Source: Mytilus trossulus
Taxonomy: Eukaryota; Mollusca; Bivalvia; Mytilida; Mytilidae
Length of the DNA: 64,000 bases
Direction: 5' to 3'
Assembly (NCBI RefSeq): GCF_036588685.1
Contig: NC_086379.1
Location: 73,067,727 to 73,131,726 of the forward strand
Part shown: positions 46,909 through 60,200 of the stretch, piece by piece
Numbering within the stretch: the first letter of the stretch is position 1
How the letters are laid out: each line of letters opens with the position of its first letter
Made by a program: the position numbers and the translations under genes
Notes under the pieces: generated by a model
Database searches by the model: none
What the model saw: only the letters and a program-made list of their open reading frames with translations
Told to the model about the DNA's origin: nothing

Positions 46909-48284
46909 TTACTGATAAATACGTCTTGCTCGTTCTTTCTTTTTCGGTAAGTCTTCTGTCGGTTTTACAATATCGACCTGTTGTGTCTCATCCTGACGTG
47001 TTACTACTATTGTCTTTGTAAATTTCTTACTTGATATATAATTACGTGATAACTTCAGCCTGTCTTTTGTTGTGGTATTATTTGATGCAACAATGTGACC
47101 AACAGCCTCTCTCCAGAAGCTTGCTACTATGTTAACGATGCCATATGTGGATCGCACCGGCTTTTTCCTAACTATTGTAATACCTACGTTTAATGTAGCA
47201 TTCATCATCGTCATTAAAATCCACAACAAAAACAAAACGAAGAAAAAGTAATAGGCTCTACCCAGAACTGGCTCCACAGAAAACAAATCTTTGATGCTGT
47301 TTTTACCGATAATAGCGTTAACCAATGTTGTTGATGACACAAATAAGTTTTTGTATGTTTCTAGATGCCTGCCAAATATTAAATGTCCAAAAGTTACAAA
47401 GGCTACGTACACCATAATAAACATTACAAAACATCCACAAAGATCACGGCTCACATGAGCAAGAACCTGTCCAAATTGATTTATTCTGTCATTGTAACTG
47501 AGAACTCGCATGATTCGGATAGTTGTCAGAAATATAATAAATGCCAAGAAAATGTTAAACAACTCGTCCCAAGACGCAATATGACTGAAGTTGACGAATT
47601 TATTCTTATGATTTTCCCATTCTTTCATTGCCATATTAATCATTATCCATCTTCCAATATACATTACGGTAGCAACAAAGAATAAAATTATAATTAATAT
47701 GTCAATAACATGCCAAAATTCTTTCCACATTTTCTTACCGTATCTCCGAAACCAAATATATTTATGAACAGAAAATACAATTATTCCAATAAGAACAATA
47801 ATTTCACAAATAAAGATGAACATGCCAAGATTACCGACATGTTGGTAAGGTCGAAACGGTTTAATCAAAGTACTAGCAATGACCCCACCTGTTTCCGGAA
47901 ATTCTGTTAAAAACGTGATGAAAACAAAAACATTATCATCTACGTTGTACAATGTGAATTCTGTAAATATGGCTCTCGTTCTACGATCTATCCATGTGTA
48001 TTTATACAAATCATTGAGAACTAGACGTGATATGTTGTAGTTTACAATGAATTCTGCTATGTATCCACCACCGCCATAGGTAGAATGTAGTCCTGTGACC
48101 GGAAGTCCCCAAATATCAACAGACGACACAAAATTCCAGGCAGCAGATGTCAAATTATATACAGCTTGCCCTCTGACACAGGGGAGAGACTCCCAGGCTA
48201 CACAATAGTCTTCATCATCCTCTCTGTTAATGGAATATTCATCATAACAGGTAAAATTACCCAAGAACTGTGCCCTACATGGCT
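46909..48284 (-). CDS. Gene 2 last exon: polycystin domain end, channel, C-terminus
   Basis: 1376 nt, entered in phase 1 after acceptor attctttcag. Starts EPCRAQFLGNFTCYDEYSIN, the end of the conserved VGPMRLRQLR...C region, and continues through the extracellular polycystin domain. Helices: MFIFICEIIVLIGIIVFSV, WHVIDILIIILFFVATVMYI, LFNIFLAFIIFLTTIRIM, CFVMFIMVYVAFVTFGHLIF and YYFFFVLFLLWILMTMMNA. The pore loop has IIGKNS, i.e. G-K where polycystin-2 has G-D. The tail ends in a basic cluster (PKKKERARR). Long single 3' exon. Confidence 0.92.
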
Positions 48285-51200
48285 CTGAAAGAATTAAAGA
48301 CTGCATTTACAGGACATGGCTTAATAATAATGTTTATGAATAAATAAGATGTGGGTGCCACATGTAGAGCAGGATCTGCTTACCCTTCCGGAGCACCTGG
48401 AATCACCCCTAGTTTTGGGTGGGGTTCGTGTTGCATATTCTTTAGTTTTTAATGTTGTGTCATGTGCACTATTGTTTGTTTGTTTGTCGTTTTCATTTTT
48501 AACCATCGCGTTGTCAGTTTATTTTCAATTTATGATTTTGACTGTCCATCTGGTATCTTTCGTCCCTCTTTTTTCGCACCTTGATGACAGGACAACACCC
48601 AATCTAATATCAGAAAGCCAGTTAAAAATATTTGATAGCTAACTTGTTATATTAGTTTTGTCTTTTCGTATAAAAGCGGCGTTTTGTGTTGGTCCAATGT
48701 GACATCTTATATTCATTTTTGCAAATTCGCCTGAATTATGTAATAACTGTCAGTCATTAGGTTTATTTCTCATATCATCATCTAAGTATTGTTTACGTAT
48801 GCATATATTATAGCTCTTAAATGTCTGGGTTTAAGTTTTCCTGGTAATGGTAATAATAGAAAAGGGCTTCGGATGCAAAAAACCTATACATTGTTATTTT
48901 CATTCACCAATGAATACGAGAAATGTTTGATTGAAATTTGCTTAAACAATAACGAAGTAATCAAGTTCAGAGTAAGCTGCAATCTTCAATTTTATAAGTC
49001 CGATCTGGTCATTAAATACGTTTCTGGACAAGTAATTCTTAATAAACTCATCATAGATACCAGGAATAAAATTTTACACTTACGCCAGACGCGCGTTTCG
49101 TCTACAAAAGACTCATCAGTGACACTCGAATACAAAAAAATGTAAAAGACCAAATAAAGTACTCATAAGGGTTTATATATTATGTTTCGTACCCTGAACT
49201 GCTCTTAATTGTCTCAGTCTCATTGGCCCAACACGAAAATTGACTTGGTCATGTACATACAATCTTCTATTGGCTTTCAGTTGATCTCCATTGGTATGGT
49301 ACCGTGGAAACAGAAATGGAATGAGGGTCTCATCGATCCATGCATATAAGTTAGCTGAACTTGTAACCTGTAAAAATATTGTATAGTTTTTTGATATAAC
49401 AGAAGTTATCAGGTGAATTTCCTATTTTGAGTCTTACGTATACATATTAAATGATTAAAGATTACATGAGCTACAAATTCATGACAGATATATTTGGTTT
49501 GTATCTAAAAAAAAATACACGAAAATATTTAAACATCGCAAAAAACTAACGTATTGATAAACAAAGGGTGAGTTGAATAAAACATAAAATTTGTTCTTAA
49601 CTCTTACACTATTTTGTTCAACTTAGTCTGAAAACTTTGGCATGATAAAGTTCAAAAAACGTGAAAAATCTCGTCAATAACGACACTAAGAGAGTACTGT
49701 TTTGAACAGAAACAGACAACGGTATTCTATAATACGTACTGTCTAATAAAGGCAACAGTAGTATACCGCTGTTCGAAATTCATAAATCAATTGAAAAAAA
49801 ACAACAGAGTTACAAACTTATTTAACGAAACACATGAAATATAGAGAACTGAGACACAACAGAAACACAACACTAAAATGTAACACACACAGAAACGAAC
49901 AAAAATATAACAATGGCAATTTTCCGGACTTGGTACAGGACGTTTTAAGAATATTTTAAGCACATGATTTGAACCTTCAACTAAGTAAATTTGAGTTTCA
50001 TAGATGAGAGTTATGCAGTCGATACGAATGTTTTATACTTATTTACAAGTCTTGTATGAATTTGTTTTAAAGTGCTTGACTGCATTTATCCCCAATGTGT
50101 TATATTTCATAATTAACGGTCCATGAGACAGGACAGACAACTAACCTGATCATATTTCAACGTTGATCCTCCAATTGAGAAGCTATTCGGTGTAACAAGC
50201 TGCTGTTCGAGATGATTTTTGACATTATACCAGCTTGGATCCCTGTTACTAAAACTGACACAATACAGAACAGCCAGGAATATCATATATAAAACTAGCT
50301 CAATGAATATTTCTTGCATTTTTAGGCGCTGCTGTCTTCTTTCTTTTAATCTAGCAACTGTTTGGGATTTCAATGGAGCTTGCGTGGCTTTGAACACATC
50401 TTAAAAGAAATAACAAATCAAAATCATGAAAAGTAATATATCATTCTAACATTTGATTTTGTGAGGTTTTATTGACTTCACCCTTTCTGTTATATACATG
50501 TTAGTTCGGTATTTATGTTACTTATTTAACAATAGAAATAGAGAATATCAGAATTGCCAGCAAAAACAAAGTCAACCTAATACAAAAGACTGTTCTTACA
50601 TAGACTTTTGTAATTTTTTTTGTACTAATAACAATTATTCTACTTTTCGAAGGTGTTCTTATATAATTTATTTTCTACGGCTTTAATCCACCATTTGTAC
50701 ATGGGGATATGCTTGAATCAAGTCAGGAATGCGCTTGTTTTCAATAACTAGTAGTTTGATGTGTTTTAACTTTTTTATATTGCTATTTGAAAAAGGACTT
50801 TTGGATTTGGATTTTACTTTAAGCTCGGTACTTTTGTTATTTTGTTTAAAATTACATTCTTTTTAGTACACCAAATGCTTATCGATTCCCCAAAAACTAT
50901 TATAACAGCATGAAATAAAGAGGTCCGAGTATTGGTTAAGATATGAGAAGGCAAACGAGCGAGTAATTAAAAGCAATGAAACAAAAAGTTGGTCGTAGAT
51001 GTTTGATACACTTTGGAAACACCTCTTCAAAACGATTATTTTGTTCATAAAGGTTAAAGTTTTTTGTCAATGTAGTTTTTGATGACGCTGAAGTCCAATT
51101 AACTTGAGACTTGGTACACATGTTGCTTATGATATGATCTGCCTAATTTTAATGCCAAATTAGATTTTTTTACCAAATTTCATGGTCCATTGCACCTGGA

Positions 51201-54200
51201 AAATGATTATACGAGTTGGGCATCCATGTTCTTTGGACACATCCTTGTCTATGTTTAGTAAGAAACCAATAAATAATTTTTTTTTTACTAAAATGAGGTG
51301 ACGCTCAGAAAATTTCAGTTGTTGTACAGATGTTGTCTTGCTTATATTGTATGTTTGATAATATTTTCTTCATCTATTTCATTGTTTGAAAAATAACATA
51401 TGCATTTAAGTCTTTTGGGTCAAATCGATCTTTCTGTGTCCGTATTATTGAAACGTTCTGGTTTGAAAATTTCCGATGATGGTAAAAAGTTATCAGAGGT
51501 ACCAGGATCATAATTTATTACACCAGACGCTCGTTTCGTCTACATAAGACTCATCAGTGACGCTCATATCAAAATTGTTATAGAGTTAAACAAGTACAAA
51601 GTTGAAGAGTATTGCGGATTCAAAATTCCAACAAGTTGGGCCAAATACGGCTAAGGTAATATTTGCCCGGGATAAGAAAATCCCTAGGTTTTCCAAAAAA
51701 AAAGAGAGTTTAAAATAGGGAATGTTTAAATCAAGAAAGTGGATCGAATGAAGAATGTTTTTTATCTATTATTTTTCTGGATGAATGACTTTTAACCCGG
51801 ACTGTATACATGATTTCTACCAAAAGGTTCAGCAAACATTTGGGTAAAAAGTAAGTTTATGAATTGAGGATTCAAAATTCGAAAGAGTTGGGCAAAACAC
51901 GACTAAGGTAGTTTATGTCTGGGATTAAAACAATTACAGTTTTGTAAACAGTAAATGTTTAAAACCAGAAAAGTACATCGAATGTAGAATGTTTTTTTTT
52001 ATCTATAAATGTTCATAAAATGACTTTCAACCCGGACTGTATATACATTATTTCTACCAATAGGTAAAGAAACATTTGTGTAAGAAGTGAGCATATGAAT
52101 TTTTTCATGTTGTTTTTATATTCAATAGATATAGGGAGATGTGGCGTGAGTGCCAATGAGGCAACTCTCCATCAAAAGAACAATTTTTAAAAGTAAACCA
52201 TTATAGGTCAATGTACGGCCTTCAACACGGAGCCTTGGCTCACACCAAACAAATAGCTAAAAAGAGCCCCAAAATGAATAGTGTAAAATCATTCAAATGT
52301 GAAAACAAACGATCTAATACATGTTTCTTTAAATTGATTATATGCTCTGAGTTTTACCTCAGTATTTAAAACGAAAACGTATGAGATATGTTTCAATATT
52401 CATAACTCAATATAAACAAAGATTACCTAACATACCGGTAGTTCAATATAAACAAAGATTACCTTAAATAGTTCAATATAAAACAAAGATTACCTAAAAT
52501 AGTTCAATATAAGCAAGGAATACCTAAAATAGTTCAATATAAACAAATATTATCTAAAATAGTTAAATATAAACAAAGATTACCTAAAATAGTTCAATAA
52601 AAGCAAAGATTTCCTCAAATAGTTCAATATAAACAAAGATTACCTACAATAGTTCAATAAAAGCAAAGATTTCCTCAAATAGTTTAATATAAACAAAGAT
52701 TACCTACAATAGTTCAATTTAAATAAAGATTACCTAAAAGATATGACAATGGACTTGCTGCACGTCTTTTGGTCTCTAGAAGAAGTTTCTCTCTGTCATA
52801 TTTCACAGTTGTCTCCTTATAACTCTTTACAATCCAAGAGAATATGACTGACATCAATATGATCTAAAAAAAGAAAATCAAGGTATACATTTTGTTTTAT
52901 ATAAAAATAATGTATTTATTTCAAATAGTTCTTACGTAAAGCTGTAACTTCGTCAATGATAAAATTAGCTTTTAATAGTCTACGTCCAGCCAGATATATA
53001 TTGATAACTGAATTTGTAACCTATTTGTTTTAACTGACAAGTTTTGCTTCCGAAGTATAAAGTAAAATAACAAAAATAAAGAGGTCTTATGAAAATTAAA
53101 GTCCATAAGTATCTGACAATATCCAAAGCTCAAGAACACCAAACGAATGGATAACAATTGTCATATTCTTTCTTGCATTGGTCCAGGCATTTTTATTTAT
53201 AAGATAGTGTTTTTACAACACCTTTACAAGTTTATTAAAAATATTGCTAATTTTCCATGTGATGTGAAAGCAATATTTTCCTACCTTAAGTGGATCAACT
53301 AAGAGTATTGATTCGATGAATGACATAAAGAAACATAGCAGCCATTCCTCTGACTTTGTCTTTCCCCATTCCATGCTATACAAAATTAGGAAAAATCCAG
53401 ATGTAAAGACGGCTAATGTAACAATTCCCCATGCTACATATCTACACCAAACCGGAAGTGAAAATTCAGAATCATCTGTCACATCTGCGTTATTGTCTTC
53501 CTCGCCGGATTTTAGTGTCATTTCAGAATTGTCTTTAGTATTTGTAAAAGTTTTCTTCTCATTTCTTGAACGAGGTTTGGAACTTCTGAACATATAAGAT
53601 ACTAACAATATTGGAGGTGCAGCAATAATTGCACTGACAATTGAAATATATATCCCAGAAAGTGATAATTTAATCGGTCCAATTGAAAATTTACTTCCGG
53701 TATTTTGTCCATAAAACATTGCACTTGAGATCATGGTGAGAAACAACAATGTCAAACAGCAAGCCAATCTTTCTAACCTTGTAAAGTTGCTATCTTCAGG
53801 TCGAATGGCAACCGATAACCATAAGTGATTGTCTGTTGTGTTTTGTCTCGTTTGTTCATTGAATAAAAATGAGAATTTATGTTTATCCAACTTATCAGAC
53901 ACAGGAATGGCACACTCAATGCATCCATCATCGTGGTCCAAAGAAAGCCATTGATCACATATAAACAGATACCTGTCAATTGAAAGAAAGAAAAAGGACG
54001 ATAAAGCTATTATCGGCACCTTTGATATTTGAAATTATAAAGCTTTCATGATCTACCAAATAACGGCATACAGCTAATAACAAGACATTAGCATGTAAAA
54101 TATAAGTATTTTTTTTTTTATTAAAATATGATCTGAAATATTTGTATTTCAGCTTATAAATTGATAGAATGCAAATGAAGAAAATTAAAAAGCAAAAAAA

Positions 54201-57200
54201 AAAATGGAGGGTGCGTGAACTTGTTTACGAAATATTAGCCATTGAAAATTTGGCGTCAAATAATTCTCTCTAGACTTTTCTTATATCTAATATTGTCACC
54301 TTTTTTTATTTAAAAAAACTACGAAAAAATAACAAGGATGTTATAAGATTTTGGAATATGTCTTTTTAAACTATTTGTAATAAAATATTTAAGAAAAGTA
54401 GGGGGTAGTTGGCAATTTTTTTAATGTCAATACATGGTTAAAATCATGAATATTTTTTTAGTGACACTTATCTTTCATTTTGTCTATAAACTATTTGTCA
54501 AATGACTATTTTATTAAATAATTGTCAATTTTTACATGGTAATGACATCATAGTGATATCCCAGACAAACTTTATGCTTGTAAGGTTCATCATAACAAAC
54601 GGACAAATATGGCAGTATTTACATGCCAAAAACTACTCTGAATACAGACTTACCTGTGATGTTGGAAAAGTTTAAATTCCTGGCATCCACTAGATATATT
54701 AAAGTTAGGTGCATTTTGTGTTTCAGAAAGATAAAACTCTATTGGATTTCGATGGGCATTTTTTTCCTTCATGCATAAGTTGTTAAAATTAACTAAGTTG
54801 TGGTCTAACTTTGAGGTGCTCCCTCAGGTAAAAAACGGTTTGTTTTGTTTTGAATTGCCTTAACTGACATGGACAAGAGGTATCTTGACAACTATAGTTG
54901 AGTAAAAGAGTTTATCTGAGCGGAAAAAAGTAATTAAGAAATTCCCATCAAAAACCAAAAAAGATTTTATCACAAAATGCATTTAACTTTTAAATATCTA
55001 GTGGATGTTAGGCCTTAAAACTTTCCAAACAGCACATGTAAGTCGGTACACAGAGTAATTATTGAGGTGAAAATACAGCCATATTTGTCCATTTGGTATG
55101 ATGAACCTAAAGTTATTATATAATTGCAAACAAAATCATTCAATAAAATGAACAGATACAATCTAATAGCTTTTATCAATCATACTATTTTGCAACTTGT
55201 TTGGGCAACAAATTGTCTTTTTCATTCCTTCATTCATCGTATCACTACAAACAGAACAAAACACAACATATTTGTAGCTTATTATTTATAAAAAGAGACA
55301 AAAATAAAGTATGTGAGCTTTACCTTCCACCAGTTTGCACATCCTCTAGTATGATTTTATTAAGATACCATGATGCTGAATTTCCTGGTCCACTATTATC
55401 ATGCCAAATTTTTAATACTGTTGGGTCATTTATTGGTTTAGGAACGCTCATGACAAATTTCCGGATGCTTCCAACATCAAAACCCTATAATATAAATAAA
55501 ACCACGTGGTTAATCCCGTCAAATAATAATGTGTCTGTCCGTAGCCTCGTCAATCGTTATTTTGTGTCACATGTTACTGTTTTTATTGTTTGAAAAAATT
55601 GCGGTGGTCATGGCAGACATTTGCATTGCGTTCATTAAGGTTTGTACAAATTCTTAATAGTCTATGGACGGCTAATATCTAGCAACATATATATATTTAT
55701 ATATTCATTAAATAAAATAGTAAAAAAAGTAAAAAGTTAACAGTTCCATTCAATCGATTTCATCCTTCCATTGGGACTCTTCAGGATAACTGATGTAGTG
55801 TCGCTGTAGGTGACGTCGTCAAGGAGGTTTATGACGTTCCGTCATTGTTCGTTATTAATAATTCTCTGGATTTAATTTCGATCGAACGTTGTTATGAAAT
55901 AGATTTTCGGTTCTTATTTTATGAACATATACTTATAACTATATTTTAGTCAAAACAAACAAAAAGGTTTTTGATTTTAAAACTGGCTTTCAGTAACGAA
56001 CAAAAATTTAAAAAAATACTATAGAGAAACGTTTTGGCTGAGATATAGCAATCCCACGAACAATAGTGAGTCATCTCAGGTGCGCCGGAATGGTAAGCAC
56101 AGGTTGCACTCTGTCGAGATGACCGCGGGATCACGACGTTCCTAAGTTTGTACATTACCATTGGCGACGTTGGCGACTTCAGTGACGTCGCCGTGGGCTC
56201 TTTGAGTTGTTATTAAAAGTTATGGCTGAACAGACGTATTTGTTTATATTAGCGAAAATATCTTACTTTTAACCTCCACATTTATGGTACCGTGACCAAT
56301 GGATTTAAGCAAGCTCAAGTCGATACGATCCAGACAGAAGTGCTGTTACAAATCTTATACGGAAGATAGATGCAGCGAAGCAAGACACAGATTTCGACCC
56401 AGAGGAATTGACAGCAACATTTGAAAACCTTCTCCAGAAACAGAAGATACTGACCAACTTGAACGAGCAGATACTCAACCTAGCGGAAGCAGAAGATATT
56501 GAAAGTGAAATTCTAGATTCAGATGAGTATTGTATTACGTTAGAAACCAAAATCAGACACATAAGAAATTTTGTCAGAGATACTCATACCACACCAAAGA
56601 CACGTCAGAGTGAAACTTCATCCCAGATATTAAATGTTGACTCTCAACCGTTCGTCTCAGCAAACCTCACAGAAAACTCATGCACGCAGTCGTCACAAAA
56701 TCCGTTCTCTCAAGCTAGTAACACAGTGAGTACATATATAAATTCGTATACATCTGCAAGCAGTCAGAATCACTACTTATCAAAACTCTCACTTCCAATA
56801 TTCACAGGGAATATATTAGAGTGGCAAACTTTCTGGGATTCGTATGAATGCGCCATGCATTTAAACCCTTCATTGACCGATGTCCAGAAATTTAATTACC
56901 TCAAAGCGCAGTTACAAAATGAAGCTTTACGCACCATAGCTGGTTTTGCGCTCATCAATGCAAACTATGCGGACGCCATTATTTTATTGAAGGTAAGATT
57001 CGGACAAACACACAAAATCACGCAAGCATACATACAAGCATTATTAGACATTCCATCACCACGAAACCATCTTATTAGTTTGAGACAATTCTATGATCAA
57101 ATGGAAACTTACGTCAGAGGGCTAGAATCTTTGGGCCAGTCACAAGACTCGTATGGAACATTACGTGTACCAATTATTTTGAAAAAATTACCGGGAGAAA

Positions 57201-60200
57201 TTTAAAAAAAACTTGCCCGTGAACATGGAACAGAAAACTGGTCATTACGAGACCTTCGGAAAAGTATTTGCAATGAAATAAACATAATTGATGCGGGACA
57301 AGACACTAAAACTTCTAACAATTTACCAAGTACATCATCTTTCTTTACCGGAACTAAATCAACAAAACCCCGCCAAAATCAAGCTCTAAATACAAGAAAT
57401 ATACGCCAGAATTTAAACACTAAACCTTGTGTATTCTGCCGCGATGTACACGCACCAGCGCATTGCGCGAACGTATCTGATCCAGCAGCACGCATGAACA
57501 TTGTAAAACGGGAGAAATTGTGTTTCAACTGCCTTGAAACACATCGTATACATGAATGTAAGTCAAAACACTTATGCCGAAATTGCAACAAAAGACATCA
57601 CACAAGTCTGTGTACTGTACGTCAATTTAACAACAAGAACCACGATAATGACAGAAGTAGACAAAGCGTGCAAAATACAAATTACAGCCAACAGCATATG
57701 AATTTTCATGGTAACAATGGACAAGCTACATGTAATCAGACATATGTATATTTGATAAATGACACGAACCAGAAGGAAGAGGACACGTCAATTTTATATT
57801 CATCGTCAGTCGAGGTACGTACAAATGTTCTTTTAAAAACTGCATAAGCACCCGTAAGGTCAGACCACTCATGTAGAGACACCCATATACTTTTTGACGA
57901 GGGAGCACATAGATCATTTGTGACCGAAGATTTAGCAATAAAACTTAATTTACAGTTAGAGGGAACAGAAATTCTACAGTTATCATCATTTGGAGATAGA
58001 AACAAAACCGTAAGACATTTAGACAAATCGACAGTGTACGTAGAAACAGATGCAGGACAGAAAATACCGATACACGTTCTAATTGTACCAATGATTGCCG
58101 TACCTTTGCAAACAATATTCGCCACATCAACAGAGGACTTAATTATTTACGGGGACTTAAGTTAGCACATCCGGTAACACAGGACGAGTCTTTCGAAATA
58201 TCGTTATTGATCGGGGCTGACTACTACTGGGACTTAGTCGAGGATGAAGTCATACGGGGAATGGTCCAACCGCCGTGAGTTCAAAGTTAGGTTTTTTTAC
58301 TTTCCGGTCCAGTAAGCGACAAGAGGGATAACTCATTGATGGGTACTAGCATTTTTAATATTCTTATTTCTCATAAAACGGAAGAGCATGATATAGAAAC
58401 ATTTTGGAAATTGGAATCGATTGGTATTAACTCAAAGGAAACAGACGAAGACAATACGGATTTTTTGGAAACATATCAAGACACTTCGAATGAACTCAGA
58501 GGTAATAAATACTTTCCAAAGTTGCCATGGAAACAGGAACATGACGAACTACGATCAAACTATACAGTCACAAGAAGAACAGAGAACGTTATTAAGAAAC
58601 TTAGTCAAGATCCTAAACTACTTAAGAAATATGGAGATATAATCGCCGAACAGGAACGCAGAGGATTTGTTGAGACAGTAGATGAAAATTAACAAAAAGG
58701 CGGGAAAATTCATTACATTCCACACCACCCTATACACAAGGAATCTAGCACAACTCCTATACGAATAGTATACGACTGCAGTTGTCGTCAATCACCAAGT
58801 CATCCAAGTCTAAATGATTGTCTTATGGACACACCACCAAAATTAAATGATTTGACAAAACTCCTAGTACAGTTTAGAGCCAACCAGTTTGCTACATGTA
58901 CTAATATTGAGAAAGCTTTCTTACATGTTGGATTAAGCGAAGATGTTACCAGATTTTTAGGGCTTAGTGACCCTACAAATCCAGGAAGTCAGTTGAAAAC
59001 TTATAGGTTCAAAGCAGTGTTATTTGGAGCGACGTCTTCGCCCTTTATACTCAACGCCACAATACAGAAACATTTGAAACAATTCGGAAACAGTGAAACA
59101 GCTAAAATTCTAGAAAGAGATATTTACGTTGATAACATATTGTCTAGTATGAACAAAGAGGAAGATTTACTTACGTATTTCAAAGAAGCAAGAAGCTTGA
59201 TGGCTGGAGCTGGATTCAACCTGAGATCATGGAGTTCAAACAGTGCTAAATTACTAGAATTAGCTAAAGAAGAAAACGTCCTAGATACGAATAAGTATAC
59301 CAAAATACTTGGAATGTTGTGGAACAGTCGTAGCGACGAGATTTTTTACCCTAAGCGTGATATTCCTACACCAGAACTACTTCAACATGTTACTAAACGA
59401 GAAGTTTTGAAATATTCTTCAAAGATTTATGACCCACTAGGCTTACTTAGTCCGGTTACAATTCGAGCGAAAATCCTGATACAAGAGTAATGGAATGTGG
59501 ATTAAATTGGGACGAACTTATACCAGATAATTTAAAGACTACGTGGATAGATTTGACCAAAGATTTGGAAAAGGCAATACAATTCACTATTCCTCGATAT
59601 TATTTTAGCAAGCCATCAGCATCAACAGAATTAATACTTCATGTATTTACAGACGCAAGTCCAAAGGCGTATGGCGCAGCAGCTTATTTGAGTAACGAAA
59701 ACGAAACAACGAAAGACCCGGGAGAGAATACGAAAGTGGACAACCAATGTAGACGAAAATGATGAAGAAGATTAACAATTTTCAAAAGGACTTTCAAAGT
59801 TAATTCAAATTTTTCATTTATGTGAACAAGAACTTAGTTAATTCAATTTAATTCATTCATGGAGATAGAGACTTTTTTAATTTGATTATTTTACAAATAT
59901 GGACAGTTAATGTGAAATTTAAGATAATTTGCACTTTTTGCGGTCCGCAGTATGTCGAGATTACCGCGGGATCACGACGTTCCTAAGTTTGTACATTACC
60001 ATTGGCGACGTTGGCGACTTCAGTAACGTCGCCGTGGGCTCTTTGAGTTGTTATTAAAAGTTATGGCTGAACAGACGTATTTGTTTATATTAGCGAAAAT
60101 ATCCTACTTTTAACCTCCACACACTCATTGTTTTGATCAATGAACGTACACATTCGATGCAAAATTTCACTCGGTGATGTCGTTATTGAAGAATTGAAGA

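Larger units (their letters stand above)
56112..60121 (+). mobile_element. BEL/Pao LTR retrotransposon, defective (4010 bp)
   Basis: Complete LTR pair with a perfect CACTC duplication at 56107-56111 and 60122-60126. Inside: gag with zinc knuckles, aspartic protease, reverse transcriptase with YVDN, and the beginning of RNase H, in the usual BEL order. Stops at 57203, 57845 and 58690, a frame change near 59490, and loss of the rest of RNase H and the integrase make it non-autonomous. High LTR similarity suggests a fairly recent insertion. It is antisense to gene 2, inside the intron between PLAT exons. Confidence 0.88.

Noticed and set aside
48349..48642. 97-codon plus-strand open frame next to the last exon of gene 2
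   Set aside because: Lies in a dispersed repeat; similar frames appear wherever this repeat occurs (e.g. 8757-8966, 9925-10152, 28357-28575).
52408..52735. CRISPR-like array of ~30-bp repeats
   Set aside because: Units are head-to-tail with no unique spacers, in an intron of a eukaryotic gene; it is a minisatellite.
57726..58130. Minus-strand open frames across the BEL/Pao protease region
   Set aside because: Opposite strand of a recognised retrotransposon coding region with no independent evidence.
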